DNA of 64,000 bases from contig OZ029916.1 of NCBI GenBank assembly GCA_964023275.1, forward strand, positions 17,624,150 through 17,688,149, read 5' to 3'. This stretch comes from Norana najaformis (Eukaryota > Annelida > Clitellata > Crassiclitellata > Hormogastridae). Made by a program: the position numbers and the translations under genes. The notes under the pieces were generated by a model that was not told the DNA's origin, did no database searches, and worked only from the letters and a program-made list of their open reading frames with translations. Below, piece after piece: positions 12,998 through 24,684 of this stretch (position 1 is the first letter of the stretch; each line of letters opens with the position of its first letter).

Positions 12998-13026
12998 TGA
13001 CGTCAGCATCAATACCAGTATATAAG
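12998..13026 (+). promoter_or_regulatory. CRE-like site and TATA box of the transposase gene
   Basis: A perfect TGACGTCA palindrome at 12998-13005 is followed by TATATAAG at 13019-13026, about 70 bases ahead of the transposase ATG at 13098. A similar TGACGTCA...ATATAAGGC arrangement occurs at 22269-22331. Confidence 0.45.
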
Positions 13027-13097
13027 GCGAGATTGCGTAGAACGAAGGTGAAGTTTTCTTATATAGCTGTAGCTAGTGTGTGAGATTTAATTTTGAA

Positions 13098-14744
13098 ATG
13101 AATAGGCGAGGCTGTGTTAACCATCCAGACAATTTTTGCTATGTTTGTGGTAAATATACTCTTTGTGACCAGCGCAAGAAGTTAACTAAGAGAGTGATGA
13201 TTGCTTACAGGTATTATTTTAGATGTCAAATTGGAGACCAGGATAAAAGTTGGGCACCTCATGTCTGCTGCACCGTGTGCTACTCTGGGCTTACACAGTG
13301 GCTGAATGGCAAAAGGAATTCAATGCCGTTTGCTGTGCCTATGGTGCGGCGCGAGCCAAGAAATCATCATGCAGACTGTTATTTCTGCATTACTAAAGTT
13401 GCTAGATTTTCAAAGAAAAATAAGTCTAAAATCGTTTATCCTGATTGCGAGTCCGCTCTAAAGCCGGTGCCGCATTTCCGCCTGCTGCGGGTGCTGATGA
13501 AACGGACAGTTCTGATGGTAATACAGAAGATGACGTTACCGTTTATGAATCCAGTGATCAAGATTTGGAAGAGGGTAGGCCGCATTTGATAAGGCAAGTT
13601 GAGTAAGATGATCTGGTGAGGGACCTACATTTGTCAAAGGAGAAATCTGAACTGTTAGCCTCCAGACTAGGGGAGTGGAACTTGCTTCAAAAAGGTACCA
13701 CAACATCACACTTCCGTTATCGTCACAAACAGTTAACTACATATTACAAACTGGAAAATGATATCTGTTTCTGTACTGACGTGAACGGTCTCATGCTGAA
13801 TTTAGGTTGCGAATACGTTCCTGATCAGTGGAGACTGTTCATAGATTCCAGCCAAGCGAGCTTGAAAGCTGTGTTGGTGCACAATGGTAACGAAAAGCCG
13901 TCTGTTCCTATAGCCCACGCTGTAGGCCTCAAAGAGACATATGATTCAATGAAACTGATTTTGAAAGTGATCAACTACTCAGACCACAAATGGAACATCT
14001 GTGCGGACCTCAAAGTGGTAGCACTTATTCTAGGCCTACAGCTGGGGTACACAAAACATATGTGCTTTTTGTGCTTGTGGAACAGTCGTGATGACAGCAA
14101 CCATTACAAAGTGAAACTGTGGCCTCCTAGATCTGAGCACATTGTTGGTCGGCACAACGTGCAACACGAACCATTGGTTGATCCATTGAAAGTGTACTTA
14201 CCACCACTTCACATTAAACTGGGCCTCACGAGGAATTTCGTAGTGGCAATGGATCGTACTGGACAAGGCTTCCAGTATCTGAGAGATAAATTTGGAGCCG
14301 TCAAAACTGATGCTAAGCTGAAGGCTGGGATTTTTTATTGGGCCAGAAATCCGCGAACTAATGCGTGATACTGTATTTAGAACCAAGCTCAACCCACTGG
14401 AATTTGCCGCTTGGGATGCATGTACGTTGGTGGTGCAAAACTTCCTTCGGAATCACCGAGCTGAGAACTATGCTGAACTCGTTAGCAACATGCTAACAGC
14501 ATATAAGCAACTCGGCTGCCGGATGTCACTAAAAATACATTTCTTACATTCCCATCTGGATTTTTTCCCACCAAACTTGGGTGATGTAAGCGATGAGCAT
14601 GGAGAGAGATTCCATCAAGACATCTCCACATTTGAAGCAAGATATCAGGGCCCCTGCAATTCCAACATGATGGGCGATTACTGCTGGTTTCTGCAGCGCA
14701 GCGGGCAACAGCGGCCACTCACAAGCGCAAGAGCAAGTGTCTAA
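13098..14744 (+). pseudogene. transposase-like gene, broken
   Basis: It starts at ATG 13098 (MNRRGC), not at the earlier in-frame GTG. The N-terminal part has paired cysteines (CYVCG, CCTVC, CYFC) suggesting zinc binding. Later blocks include LFIDSSQASLKAVLVHNG, ADLKVVALILGLQLGYTK, CFLCLW..., PLHIKLGLTRNFV and DEHGERFHQDI. From memory these match a large, usually uncharacterised invertebrate protein family; the acidic residues in those blocks could form a DDE site. It is broken three times. The frame is lost near 13470, after PVPHF. A TAA lies at 13604-13606. An extra T sits in the T run at 14331-14336. The product therefore cannot be made as one chain. It lies within the TIRs at 12707 and 15103. 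Confidence 0.7.
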
Positions 14745-14964
14745 AGCACTTTTGAACTCGTATAGAGTTAAGCTATAGACAAATTTCGAAATGTATGCTT
14801 TCATCTGAGTAACATACATATATTTATATTACATTTTAAAACATATTTTAATTTCAAGTTATAAAAGAATAACATTTTGTTTCTTGTTATGAATACTCTG
14901 AGTTTGCATAATTACACAGTTATAAGGAAATACTAGTTCTGTAAAGAGTTTGCATAATTATTAG

Positions 14965-15103
14965 CATGTATGCTGCATATCTTAAGATCCTGACGTGCTA
15001 CACAAAATCTGACTTCAGATTTGGAATCAGCAGACTCGATTTAGTGTGGTACACATAACATATGCCTAGTAGCAGGCGAAAAATTTTTTCGTGTGATTCA
15101 GTG
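14965..15103 (-). repeat. right terminal inverted repeat
   Basis: Reverse-complement partner of 12707-12836, ending in CAGTG at 15099-15103. Confidence 0.75.
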
Positions 15104-15297
15104 TTATTATTATTTTTTTATCAAGGTAAGTATAATCCCTTGGTTGTTTAAAAATTTCCGGAGAAAAAGAGAGAGAGGGATTCTGGAACGGCTAATCCTC
15201 GTCTGGATTCGGCACCACAAATGTACCGTGGAAGGCGACTGCATTGAAACGCTGTAATGTTATAGACAAATGTTAAAAAAGGTAACCTGTTTCTCTA

Positions 15298-16317
15298 CTA
15301 TCTCCGGATATGAGGGACAATATACGTCCCAAGTCTGAGAAAGGTCATACCCAAACCATTGATAGGGCCTAAAGTCTCAAAGGCCAGAGGGACAAAGTGG
15401 TATGCATTAGTGAGATGATCATATTTCAAAGTTTTTTTATCGGCCGCCAATTCAGCTGCGCCTCCTGCTGTAACAGAGGTTGCCTGTAAGTAAGAATGTG
15501 CAAGCGTGTCAATCACGGTGACATCCCATAGGAGGCTGCGCCCCAAACACCAAGGAATCAGGGTAAGGCCATCCGGTCTCTTGCCGTCTGTTCTAGAGAG
15601 ATCCGTAGGTTTTTTCACTGATGGGAAGCCCGCTCGAGTCAGACTTCTGTGAATTAGGTCATTGAGACAAGCGTGACGTGCCATTCTGCCGGGTCCCAAA
15701 CGGCAAGAGAGACCATGCGACCCCTCAGCAGTCACCAGAGCTCCACATATGCATTTATGTGGTTGACATAGGATAGCTCCGAGACGGAGACCTACGGCTA
15801 TACGTACGGCTTCGTCATCCAGGCGAAGACCGATTGAGTTAATGGGGAGGGCTAATAACCAATCCCCGACATGAGGCGATGACACCGCCTTTAGACGTGC
15901 CTGGTGGTACGCGTCGTTATTATTGGTAATAAGTGTAGTTTTTGATATCTCGTATAGAGGTTTATCCCATTGGGATTGTCTCTGCCAGAGATGAGTATTA
16001 GGTTATGGAGTCATGGTAAGTGCACACCAATGTTCCACCATAGTGTTGAGATGATAATCTGGTGATATTTGGCCTTTGTGAAGAATGGCATTTTTCAACG
16101 TTTGGGTGCCTGCAGCGGATGCCAAGAAGGCGGGTAGCGCAAGCGAAGACACCCAGCGTAGGCCTAAACCTCCAGCTTTAATGGGGAGGGAGGCCTGAAG
16201 CCATTGATGGTCTGTGAGGGCCAAATTAAAAATAGAGACAAAACCTTCACGAAGCAGCAGATCATACCTCTCCAGTAACGGGTGACCCACACACGGGCAA
16301 CATCTCAAAGTGTGCAA
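15298..16317 (-). mobile_element. LINE ORF2 carboxyl-terminal fragment
   Basis: Two minus-strand frames (16317-16003, then 15885-15298) belong to one broken ORF. The upstream part has PIKAGGLGLRWVSSLALPAF, the region just after the reverse transcriptase in several non-LTR elements. The downstream part has a cysteine/histidine cluster (CICG...HGLSC...H) followed by DGKRPDGLTLIPW and LLWDVTVIDT. The RPD...WDVT pattern suggests a PD-(D/E)xK restriction-like endonuclease as in R2/R4/HERO-type LINEs; that is an inference from the motif. The reverse transcriptase itself is missing. The frame is broken between 15886 and 16002. Confidence 0.65.
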
Positions 16318-16344
16318 TAACTTGGGTGAACTAAATTATTGGGT

Positions 16345-16466
16345 GAACTATTATTATTCCTCCTCTTTCTTCTCTTATCCCTCTTCTTCTTCTCCTAATT
16401 TTCTTCTTCTTCTCCTCCTCCTACTCCTCCTCCTACTCCTTCTTCTTCTCCCCCTCCTATGCCTAC
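16345..16466. repeat. CT-rich (CTT/CTC)n tract
   Basis: About 120 bases of interrupted CTT and CTC units. Leucine- and serine-rich frames through it are spurious. Confidence 0.85.
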
Positions 16467-16679
16467 GCCTCTTACTCATCTACCTAAAAGATGGCCACGC
16501 GAGCCAAGAGGCATGGGTTCGGCCTCTGATTACCTGAAGGAGTTGCATCGCTCTGTCTCGAGTGTGATCGGCTGCAGAGTCTTACATTCCATGACCAGAG
16601 GTGAATTGCTTTTGGCCACAGCCCTACCACGTGACATCATGCACACTGCCATGGTTCGTACCCGGCACTGTTTAAAATA

Positions 16680-17745
16680 GCCGTCCTTTGAGCTCCACAT
16701 TTGAATCAAACTGACGATTCTTGAGGACTTTAGCCCCCAGTGAAGACGGGTCTATTTCTTCGGTTGATATCACGAAGCTGCGTTCAACAGTTTACCTACT
16801 GCACTTCGCTACAACATACAGTGAAATAAAAGGTCAGAGTAAATTTGAAAGATCGATCCACTTACCAGCATTCCAGCTACTAGGATTCTTCTTTCCATAT
16901 CTAGAATCTCAGTAGATTCTCCGTGAAAACCAGACCCAGCTAGCGTCAAAGCCAACAAAGAACATGAAAGAAAAAGAAAAACAAATGATTTCAATATTCA
17001 TTTGATTCAGGCACAAATTAATCAATCAAAAAGTACTTTTGTCCTGTTTTATAGGCCTTAATAGAGACAATTATAAATTCATATAATTGAGAAAGAATAA
17101 ATCAAAGTAGTTGTTGAGTCGATATATAATGAATAGGACATTTGATTTGACAGGGCATTTAATTCTTCAAAAGAAAGTTTAATACAGCGCCGAAATATAA
17201 AAAAATCGTGATTTATTTCTGGTGAATCAGTCCACACATTGCATGTTTCGGGGTTCATCATTGCATAAAGGAATTTGCACGGAGGTAGAGTTTATGGATT
17301 TCGTTCATGGGAGTCGGTAAGAGTCTATATTGTAAGGTTAGGCAGTGTGGGTATCATATCCATGCCACATGTTGTCGTGGTAAAATGATTTTAGGTAATG
17401 TAACTTCACTTGAGTACAGTTCTTGAGTTAAACAGAACAGGTGTCTATTTCACGGATAATATGTGAACTATTCGAATATGTATAAATAGAACTTTGGTTT
17501 AAGTTTGTCTCGAAGATTCTTCGAAATTGGGTTGAATCGAGCTTCAAATCCTTGATTAGCTCGATTTATGGCGTAGCGTTGACTCGAGAAAAGACGCAAA
17601 ATCTTTTCTATCACAGTAGTTCAATCATTGCAGATGCTTCGATCGTTCACATCGATATCGATAAGTAACACATCAGAGATCTGAGTTCCCTAACAGACAG
17701 TGATGGAGACTGAAACAGTTTTCGTCCTCTATCAAAAAAATACAT
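16680..17745. other. no confirmed gene; one exon-like stretch
   Basis: On the minus strand a pyrimidine-rich tract ending CTAG near 16940 and an excellent donor (CTG|GTAAGT, near 16866) bracket about 75 open bases. This could be an internal exon, but I have no homology or partner exons. Otherwise nothing is recognised. Confidence 0.25.
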
Positions 17746-17815
17746 TACTTACTTACTTACTTTCTGAATTACATTACTTACTTACTTAATTACTTACTTA
17801 CTTACTTTATTATAT
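17746..17815. repeat. (TTAC)n array
   Basis: Two blocks of ACTT/TTAC units separated by a short spacer (TTTCTGAATTACA). Confidence 0.85.
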
Positions 17816-17937
17816 ATGGGATCTCCAAGGGGTGATCATTCAGCGCCAGATGTCGTAACTATCAAGAATCACATTCTGTGTCTTTGTGGTCGTCCGTTTT
17901 ATTTTTCAAATTTAGAATAGGACAAGACTAGGCAGGT

Positions 17938-18003
17938 CATAGGCCTACATATAATTTATCCGAGATCGATAGGCCTACATTATTCGAGATCGATAGGCCC
18001 ATA
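17938..18003. repeat. short tandem duplication with AGGCCTA core
   Basis: Imperfect copies of a unit containing CGAGATCGATAGGCCTACAT. The unit carries the AGGCCTAC palindrome seen through the window. Confidence 0.6.
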
Positions 18004-19611
18004 GAAATACTATCTCCTTCATGCAAAGAACTCTTAGCCGACTGTCAAAATTCTTGCACGTCGTTTTGAACTGTATATGCGAGTCACGCTGCAGTGGATC
18101 CCAGGAAGTGGCAGGAATACTTTCGACATTCCCCTCGTTAGGTCAGCCTCAGTAGTCGGCTATCATCATTACTCTCCTATCCGTCTTTTAGAATGGACTG
18201 GCACATCTGCTCATGTCCGCGACCATGTTGACCGTTATTTTGTCTATCGTCGTTTTGATCGATTAGTTAGTTGCTCATACTGCTCGATAATTCTCGTATG
18301 CTCAGACTTCCAATGTGACTGAATTTGCATTTCAGAACTATTTTCTTTCTTCCGCCGTCGATTTATCTGACCTTCTCGGACGGTTTCTGGCCACGTGTAA
18401 TCGAAGCCACGTGCACCGCAAGTGGACTGGTCCACCTGCTCAGAGGGGTAACAGGTTCCCACCTGAATGAGTGTCGAGCTCCATCCGGAAAGGCCAAGAG
18501 ACATTTCAGCGGCGCCAATCGTTAATCACGCAGAGGTTCTGCTACCAAATGACCGGCTGCTGAAGAATGCTCAGCCTTCGCTGTCCCGGTGGCCAGAGGG
18601 AATTCCGAGCGCTGCACCTTCTACCATCTGCGAGGGACTACCGGACGGTGGGGTCCGGGTGCTGCCAACTTTATGTCCTGTCGTCATTCCGCTTCGTTAT
18701 TCCAGGAACTCTCAACATCGTAATCGTAAATTTATATAACGCCACTTCAAGAGAAACTATTCAGAGGCACTTTCGACTGGACAACTCGATGTCAATGTCA
18801 CCTGTGGATGGGGCAATGCGTCGATTGATCTCAGATCGCACCCTGGTTACAAATAGTCAAACGAATATACAAAGAAATGGAAAAGAAACACATACCAGCT
18901 TTCGTCGATGATATTTAGTTGTTATCACATTCGCCATTTGTTTGCAAACAACCAAACTGCCGAAGGGAAGCAAGCGACTAGTGACAACACAACTGGAGAC
19001 TAGGGGACCTCTAGAGGCCGAGCGGCCCTTCAAGGCTATCAGCTTAGATGTCAGGTTCGCATAGGTTCAAGTCGAGGCCAAAGCAGTGCACACGACAGTT
19101 ACAAATGAATTTTTCACTTCGTGACTGAACGCATTACGTAACGCATGAATAATTCAATTCAGACAGACTCTGTGCCACACAGAAGATAAATCTGCTGCAT
19201 CTGCGCATTTTTATCGTTTCTTAACATTTGGATTGCTTCATGGGGCGTCGTGGAAACTGATTACAATCTTTTACTTCATGATCTGAGGACTTTCTGATAG
19301 GTGTGTGATTGAAATTATGACCTAATGTGCGGTTACTTTTCTTATCTGATGTTATGATCCGTTCACTCGTTTATCAGTTCAATCAATCACTTGCTTCTTT
19401 TCAGTTGAAAAAAGTTGATGTCTTAAACTGTTTTGCTAAAAGACTATAACGATGACAGCTTTTAAGCAGAAGTTAGAGAAGATTGGCTATTGAATTTGCG
19501 GTGATTCTAACACAAATTAATTGTCTTCTGAACCACTAAAACCCAAATTATGTTATTATTATTTCTCAATTTATCAAGTGCCACTGTCTAGTGACTTGGC
19601 ATCAATGAATG

Positions 19612-19656
19612 GCTCTGAGCAATTGCGAGTGAAGGACTTGCTCAAGGTAGTAGATG
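19612..19656 (-). repeat. SINE family 1 fragment
   Basis: GAGCAATTGCGAGTGAAGGA and the adjoining CTTGCTCAAGGT match the corresponding part of the SINE at 24685-24825. Only this piece survives. Confidence 0.5.
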
Positions 19657-19787
19657 CAAAATCTAGGCTTGGGTTCACTTAATGTTTCCCACCCAACAAC
19701 AACTTGGCTGTAGAAGCCGTTACGGCCCCATCGTGCCCCCAGCCACAGTTCGGGGAACGCTTTGGTTGATGCCCTCTTTCTTCAGGG

Positions 19788-20300
19788 TTGACGCCTCGCA
19801 GGTCAGGCCCTTCCAACCCATTTGCTGAGTCGGCCGTTTCTCGTTCACGAGGCCGGCCCAAACCCCACTCTGCTGGCCCACTACTCATACGGCGGAGAAG
19901 CGAACAACCTTATCCACGCCCGAACCTTGAATACCTCCATTTTAACCCTCCTGTCCCATGGGGTTATATAGCGTGGAACATACTGACCTTTCACAGCCGA
20001 TATAGCAACATGGGGCGCGGTTCAAACCTATATGGGTGGCTTATGCAAGTCCAAAGGGTTACATATGGTACAAGCTCCAATGCCGAATACTGTTGGCATC
20101 ATTTGCGCCATTATCCGGAAGGAAATCAGACTACCACACTCCTGCTTCGGGTGTGTGGTGAGAGTCAAGGCAGAGTGTCTTTATGTATGCTATGTGGAGG
20201 TGCATACCTGAAGGTAATGCGCACCGAAAAACGGGCGAGAAGAGCGTTCACAAAAGCACAGAAGGAGCTGCTGCAGCGCACTAGAAGGCACAGGATATAG
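19788..20300 (+). other. long open frame of uncertain status
   Basis: A 170-codon plus frame with no stop, but it opens with TTG; the first in-frame ATG comes more than 70 codons later (MGRGSNLYG). No domain is recognised. The composition is proline/arginine-rich early and mixed later. It is probably chance or a repeat relic. Confidence 0.15.
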
Positions 20301-20716
20301 ACCGGACGCTAGGGCTGCTGCAGAACCCTAAAAAGCACATTTAGAGAACATTTCACGACATCTGCATGATGGGGACAATTGAACTCTTACAGAATAGATA
20401 CATCCACACCATAATGCTTTTATAGACCTTTAACGTAAATGAGGAACAATATTTTAATGTGAAGTGGTGTAAACTTTAACATACTGTAAATTAACAGTCG
20501 AATTATACTGTTGTCTAATTTCATCGCTCGTTAAATGTAGTTATCTTTGGCTCTTCTAAAAACTTTAATAAGTATAAAAATGTTTCAATTTAGGATTTTT
20601 ATCTTACACAAGCTGTCGTTCGGTAGAATCATCATTAAACACTCAAACATTTGACAGTTCCAATGTTTCAAAACCAAGCGGGGTCTGCGATTGCAAAGAC
20701 ATGTGTGGACCTACCG

Positions 20717-20765
20717 CAGTGTTTCTCAAGATTTTGTCCGCGGACCCCCAACCGTTTGCGTAGTT
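20717..20765 (+). mobile_element. possible hAT-type element terminus
   Basis: CAGTGTTTCTCAAGATTTTG followed by TCCGCGGACCCCC resembles the widespread hAT end (CAGNG..TCTCAA.......GACCCC). I found no partner end or 8-bp target-site duplication. Confidence 0.3.
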
Positions 20766-21194
20766 GCTTCAGATGGTGCACAAGCTGTTCCCAAGGAGTT
20801 GTACCTTATTAAGATAAACACTTACTCAAACTATGCCTTACAGTATATCTGCGTTGAATGAATTTTAAAACATAGTTTACCCTGGCGTGTAAACTGACGT
20901 AGCATAAACCTATGTTATAAAAGTTGAAGGAAAGAGGACGACTACAATTTGATGAAAACGCATGCGGCTGGGCACTCCCCGGACACGGTCAAAGATCGAC
21001 GAGGGAGCGACAAAGTCACAATTCTCTGACTGCAATCAACAACTCTGAAGTTCCCGAGCTGGGTGTGTTTCTGGATGGAGAATCTTTCGTGGCTGTTAAC
21101 TTCTTTCGCAGGATCAACTCTCAGATGCAGGTCACGTGACACAATTTATCGTTTGGTCAGTTCGTGCATCGAGAAACGCCCCGAATACTACAGT

Positions 21195-21345
21195 GGGGCA
21201 CCGTAGCCGATTGGTTAGAGCGCTGGCCTTGTAGTGCATAGTGTACGGGTTCGAGTCTCTTCCTCTCAGACGGTTGCTGTGTAGGGACCTTGAGCTAGTC
21301 TTTCATTCGTCATTGCCCAGCGCATAATTGTCTCATATATCAAGA
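21195..21345 (+). repeat. tRNA-derived SINE copy (family 1)
   Basis: Best-preserved plus copy. It has a GGGGCACCGTAGCC start, A-box-like TAGCCGATTGGTTAGAG, B-box-like GGGTTCGAGTCTC, then GACGGTTGCTGTGTAGGGAC. A tRNA scanner might flag it, but the arms do not pair as a tRNA and the body is shared with copies at 408 and 24685. Confidence 0.7.
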
Positions 21346-22259
21346 TATATACGATATACACTGGCTTCCTGAAACAAGGTAAAAGCATCGGCAGACAGGT
21401 GTATTCAAACCTTGTTTCATTTATTTAATGAAATAGCATTATTCGCTTGTTTCACTGATTGCCATGATTCTGCTGTTTGACTTATTTGAGCCGGTTGCGC
21501 CATCAAGAACCAAATCTGGCCTATACTCATAAACTAGTTTTTCTAAACTCCGATCAATATAGATGTAAAATGCATTTTATAAAAGTAGTCACCTATGCAA
21601 TTAAACCCAGTTTAAGTCTGATCCCTGATTTTGGTTAGTCAAGAACTTGAACTCAGATCCAGCTCATGCTGTGGTCCTTAGGGCTGCAGACCACATGAGC
21701 GGAATGACTTCTGTTGGAGGACGACTCTGTCGAAGTCTTCACTTTTGGACTTCTCAGCCATCATGGCGCTTCGAAGTCAAACGCATGATGCATATAAATC
21801 AAAAAGTCCGCATTTTGTAATTTCATAGGTGATTCAAACTCCTGAATCGAAATCAGTTAGTGATGGAACCGCTTATTAATCTACAATCGTTTGATGCAGT
21901 CTATGTCTCGAATTTGCCTACGAATAGCTTTATTTCTACATATATGTTTACTTACTTACCAACTTTATTAGCAAACAAAGATATTTGCCTCTTCATGGAT
22001 GGGATGAATCTCGGCTTCACTTGTAATACTTCCGGTCTAGGGTTGGGCTAGAATAAAATTATCTGCAACAATTTAACCGTTAATAGTCATGGATGAACCG
22101 AAGGGTTGTTTGATTCTTGACTTTTATTCTGTTTTATTTCAATTGATTTTACTTGATTTTATGGTAACGCGGTTTAAAAGCGATGAGTCAGCACGTTTTA
22201 GACTGGCGTGGGCGCGTCTTTATCTCGTGTCTGCGAGCTTTGGCAACTAGAGCTACGAA

Positions 22260-22530
22260 CGTTGGTCTGACGTCAGCGATGATTCACGCCTAGACATGTT
22301 TTGTGGGGTCATCTGGTTTGAAACAATATAAGGCAGAACACATTTTATTATGTAGCAGCAGTAGTGTTTGGTACGCAGTTTATAAACCCGTTAAATGCCA
22401 TGGTTATTTGAAGTATGCAAAGTATGCAATAAACTGCATGTCTTTCCTAGAGCGAACTCTACGCTAGAAATTGATGGAAACTATGATTCGAAGTTCGATT
22501 CGTTATTGAACCATGTGAATAAGTAATTAA
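22260..22530 (+). other. promoter-like region with short open frame
   Basis: TGACGTCA at 22269-22276 and ATATAAGG near 22328 precede a 43-codon frame starting MPWLFEVCKVCNK at 22398. A possible donor (AA|GTAATT) lies near its end. The layout resembles the transposase promoter at 12998-13098. It could be the start of an unrelated gene or a decayed element; no further exon was found. Confidence 0.2.
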
Positions 22531-22795
22531 GTAAGTTCGACAATGTTTATTTTAAATGCCGTGTATATTGGGCGCAACAGACGCTAATAATAGTGTAATT
22601 ACATTCGATTTTTGCCAATAAGCCTCCAGCAACCCTCATAAATTAGCTATTGTACTGTTTCGGCAGAATATGCACATCTCATGATGCGTGCGTTGATATT
22701 GAAATGCTGTCGACTGCCTGAATGGATCTTTCACATGCTCAGTCCGTGCTCAGCATAATCCGTTAATTTAATCACAATCGGAAATCAGAAGTGAT

Positions 22796-22890
22796 TATTA
22801 TTATTAATATATCACTATTTTTGATGTTGTTATTTTTATTATTATTACCATGATCATGATCATCGTCACCATCGTCATCATTATAATCAT
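22796..22890. repeat. ATT/ATC trinucleotide array
   Basis: Interrupted TTA/TTATTA units grading into CATCATCGTCACC-type units. Confidence 0.75.
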
Positions 22891-24379
22891 CAGAGTTTAA
22901 CTCGCAGCTGGTAATGCCTTTTACAACTACAGTTTATACAGGAAAAGCAGGCTTTGATTATAGTTAGAGATCAGGTTTCATCCAAGTTGGTGCAACCGGG
23001 CCTTGCAACATTACGTATAGTCTAACAGACTTACGCCAGTTAAGAACATTTCTTTTGACTTTATGTTTTGGATAAGCTGGTGAGTGGTGCAACAGCCTGG
23101 TAGTACACCTCTGTTCGCCGCCAGTCTGTGAATCTGATTTCCACAATTTAATTATGCTTCACATAATTATGGGTGAGTATGTTTCAATGTTTGTAGTCTG
23201 GCCTCAACGAAAGGAATCTCTTGTCATGAAGACGATTGACGTAATTGGGGGAAATAAATGTCAATAGCGGATGAAATATCTTATGGTGACAGTCTTTCTA
23301 TGTGTAGGTTTTGATGAGCAGCTTAATATGTGGACTTTCCTATCAGTAGTTTACTTAATATGCGACAATGGACTTCGATTGTTAAAACTGATAATGCGTT
23401 AGCGACTGTAAGTTGGTGAGTGGTGGGTGCATCAGAGTTGTTTGAAGTTGCGACTTCAAAAACGTCACCAGTTGAAATATATGTTGCCAGACCTTAAGCC
23501 GAGAATTTGTACGACCTCTAAATCTGTAAGTATGAAATATAGACCTATGAAAGGCTCTTTAAACTTGAACGGTAAGTTAAAAAAAATTTGAGGTATGATC
23601 ATAAAACGTGTTGGAAATTTAATCTCAAAGGTTGCTTTATGAATTATGCTAAGGATTTCTTTGACTCCATTCTCGTATAATATAGCCTAAATGTTCTAGC
23701 CTTATGATGCTGTGACAGACCAAGTGGATGCCGGGCTTTGAAACTTATATTTCCCTATTCCTTGACGACTATCGGTTGAATTAGTAAACGCCTTTAGTGC
23801 AAATAGTAATGTTTGTCTTCAGTTTGCATATCATTAATCATAATTTCATGAAAACAGTTTGAATGCGGCAATTTCCCGTGGTCTGAATCCGGCTAGACCT
23901 ACTTCATGTAAAGTTTGCGGTTCGTTTTGGAGTCATGAAACCTGTAAGGAAAGCTTGTACTGGGTTGTTTCAGCTCTTCATCTAAAAAATTCTTCAACTC
24001 ATGGACTTCGGTTCTATGAACTTAACCTTATCAGATATACTGCTCATTGTTTTAAGTGAACCATTTTCCTACTTTGTTTTACTTTGCTAATCATACTGAT
24101 AATGTCTCCAGGCAAAGGCGCCCATAGCTGGAGGTTAGAAGAACACTTTTTATTATTGTGCCAACTCTCAATCTCAGCATCAAAGATGCCATTTACAGTC
24201 GTGAGAGAAAATTAACGTAAAACAACCAGTATGAAGAATCTAAGGAGATATTTGTTATTGGCATCTATTCTGCTGGGGTTGAATGGCAATTAATTCCTCA
24301 CTGCAGAATGCCTTTGAAAAATTAGGGCTTCAAGTGTCAGACTTGAAAAGGTTTGGAATTGCCCCTTTCACTTCACCAT

Positions 24380-24550
24380 CTCATTTTATGACAACATTTG
24401 TGACTATATTATAGACATATTTAGTTCAATTTCACGTTCGAACATTCCTGGATTAACATCCCACGTGCTTCGAATTCTCTTGGTTTCACTAGGAAATCCT
24501 TGATTTCCTGCAGATTCGACTACTGCAATTCACTTCTCACTGGTGTCATT
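24380..24550 (+). mobile_element. CR1-like LINE relic
   Basis: A plus-strand frame near 24500-24550 contains FDYCNSLLTGVI, a hallmark of the CR1 reverse transcriptase thumb region. The rest is too decayed to extend with confidence. Confidence 0.5.
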
Positions 24551-24551
24551 A

Positions 24552-24603
24552 AATAATAATAATAGTAATAATAATACTATTATTATTGTTGTTGTTGTTA
24601 TTA
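24552..24603. repeat. AAT/ATT array
   Basis: AATAATAATAGTAATAATAA followed by an ATT/GTT run, directly after the CR1 relic. Confidence 0.85.
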
Positions 24604-24684
24604 TATGGGTATTTTATCTTCACGACCTTTACAGTCTAAGGTTGTCACGAGCTCGCTTAAACAGGACCATGCGACAGAACATCA

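Larger units (their letters stand above)
12707..15103 (+). mobile_element. 2.4-kb TIR DNA transposon, decayed
   Basis: The element is bounded by related inverted repeats of about 130 bp beginning CACTGGATCAC on the left and CACTGAATCAC when the right end is reverse-complemented. The best conserved inner blocks are GCTGATTCCAAAT, TGAAGTCAGA and AGCACGTC. Flanking TTATTA on both sides could be a target-site duplication, but it is low complexity. A single transposase-like gene fills the interior. CACTG termini recall the CACTA/Mirage/Chapaev group, and a CxxC plus H signature between putative acidic residues fits, but I did not confirm the superfamily. Frameshifts in the gene make it non-autonomous now. 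Confidence 0.75.

Noticed and set aside
16809-16994. Apparent secreted peptide with a classic signal sequence (SFVFLFLSCSLLALTLAG) on the minus strand
   Set aside because: The frame begins with TTG and has no upstream ATG before a stop. The hydrophobic stretch comes from a polypyrimidine tract that fits an intron end better.
20717-21142. Complete hAT element
   Set aside because: Only one plausible terminus was found; no inverted partner, no 8-bp duplication and no transposase.
21195-21270. A functional tRNA gene
   Set aside because: A- and B-box-like motifs are present, but the stems do not pair and the sequence continues into a body shared with other dispersed copies, so it is a SINE.
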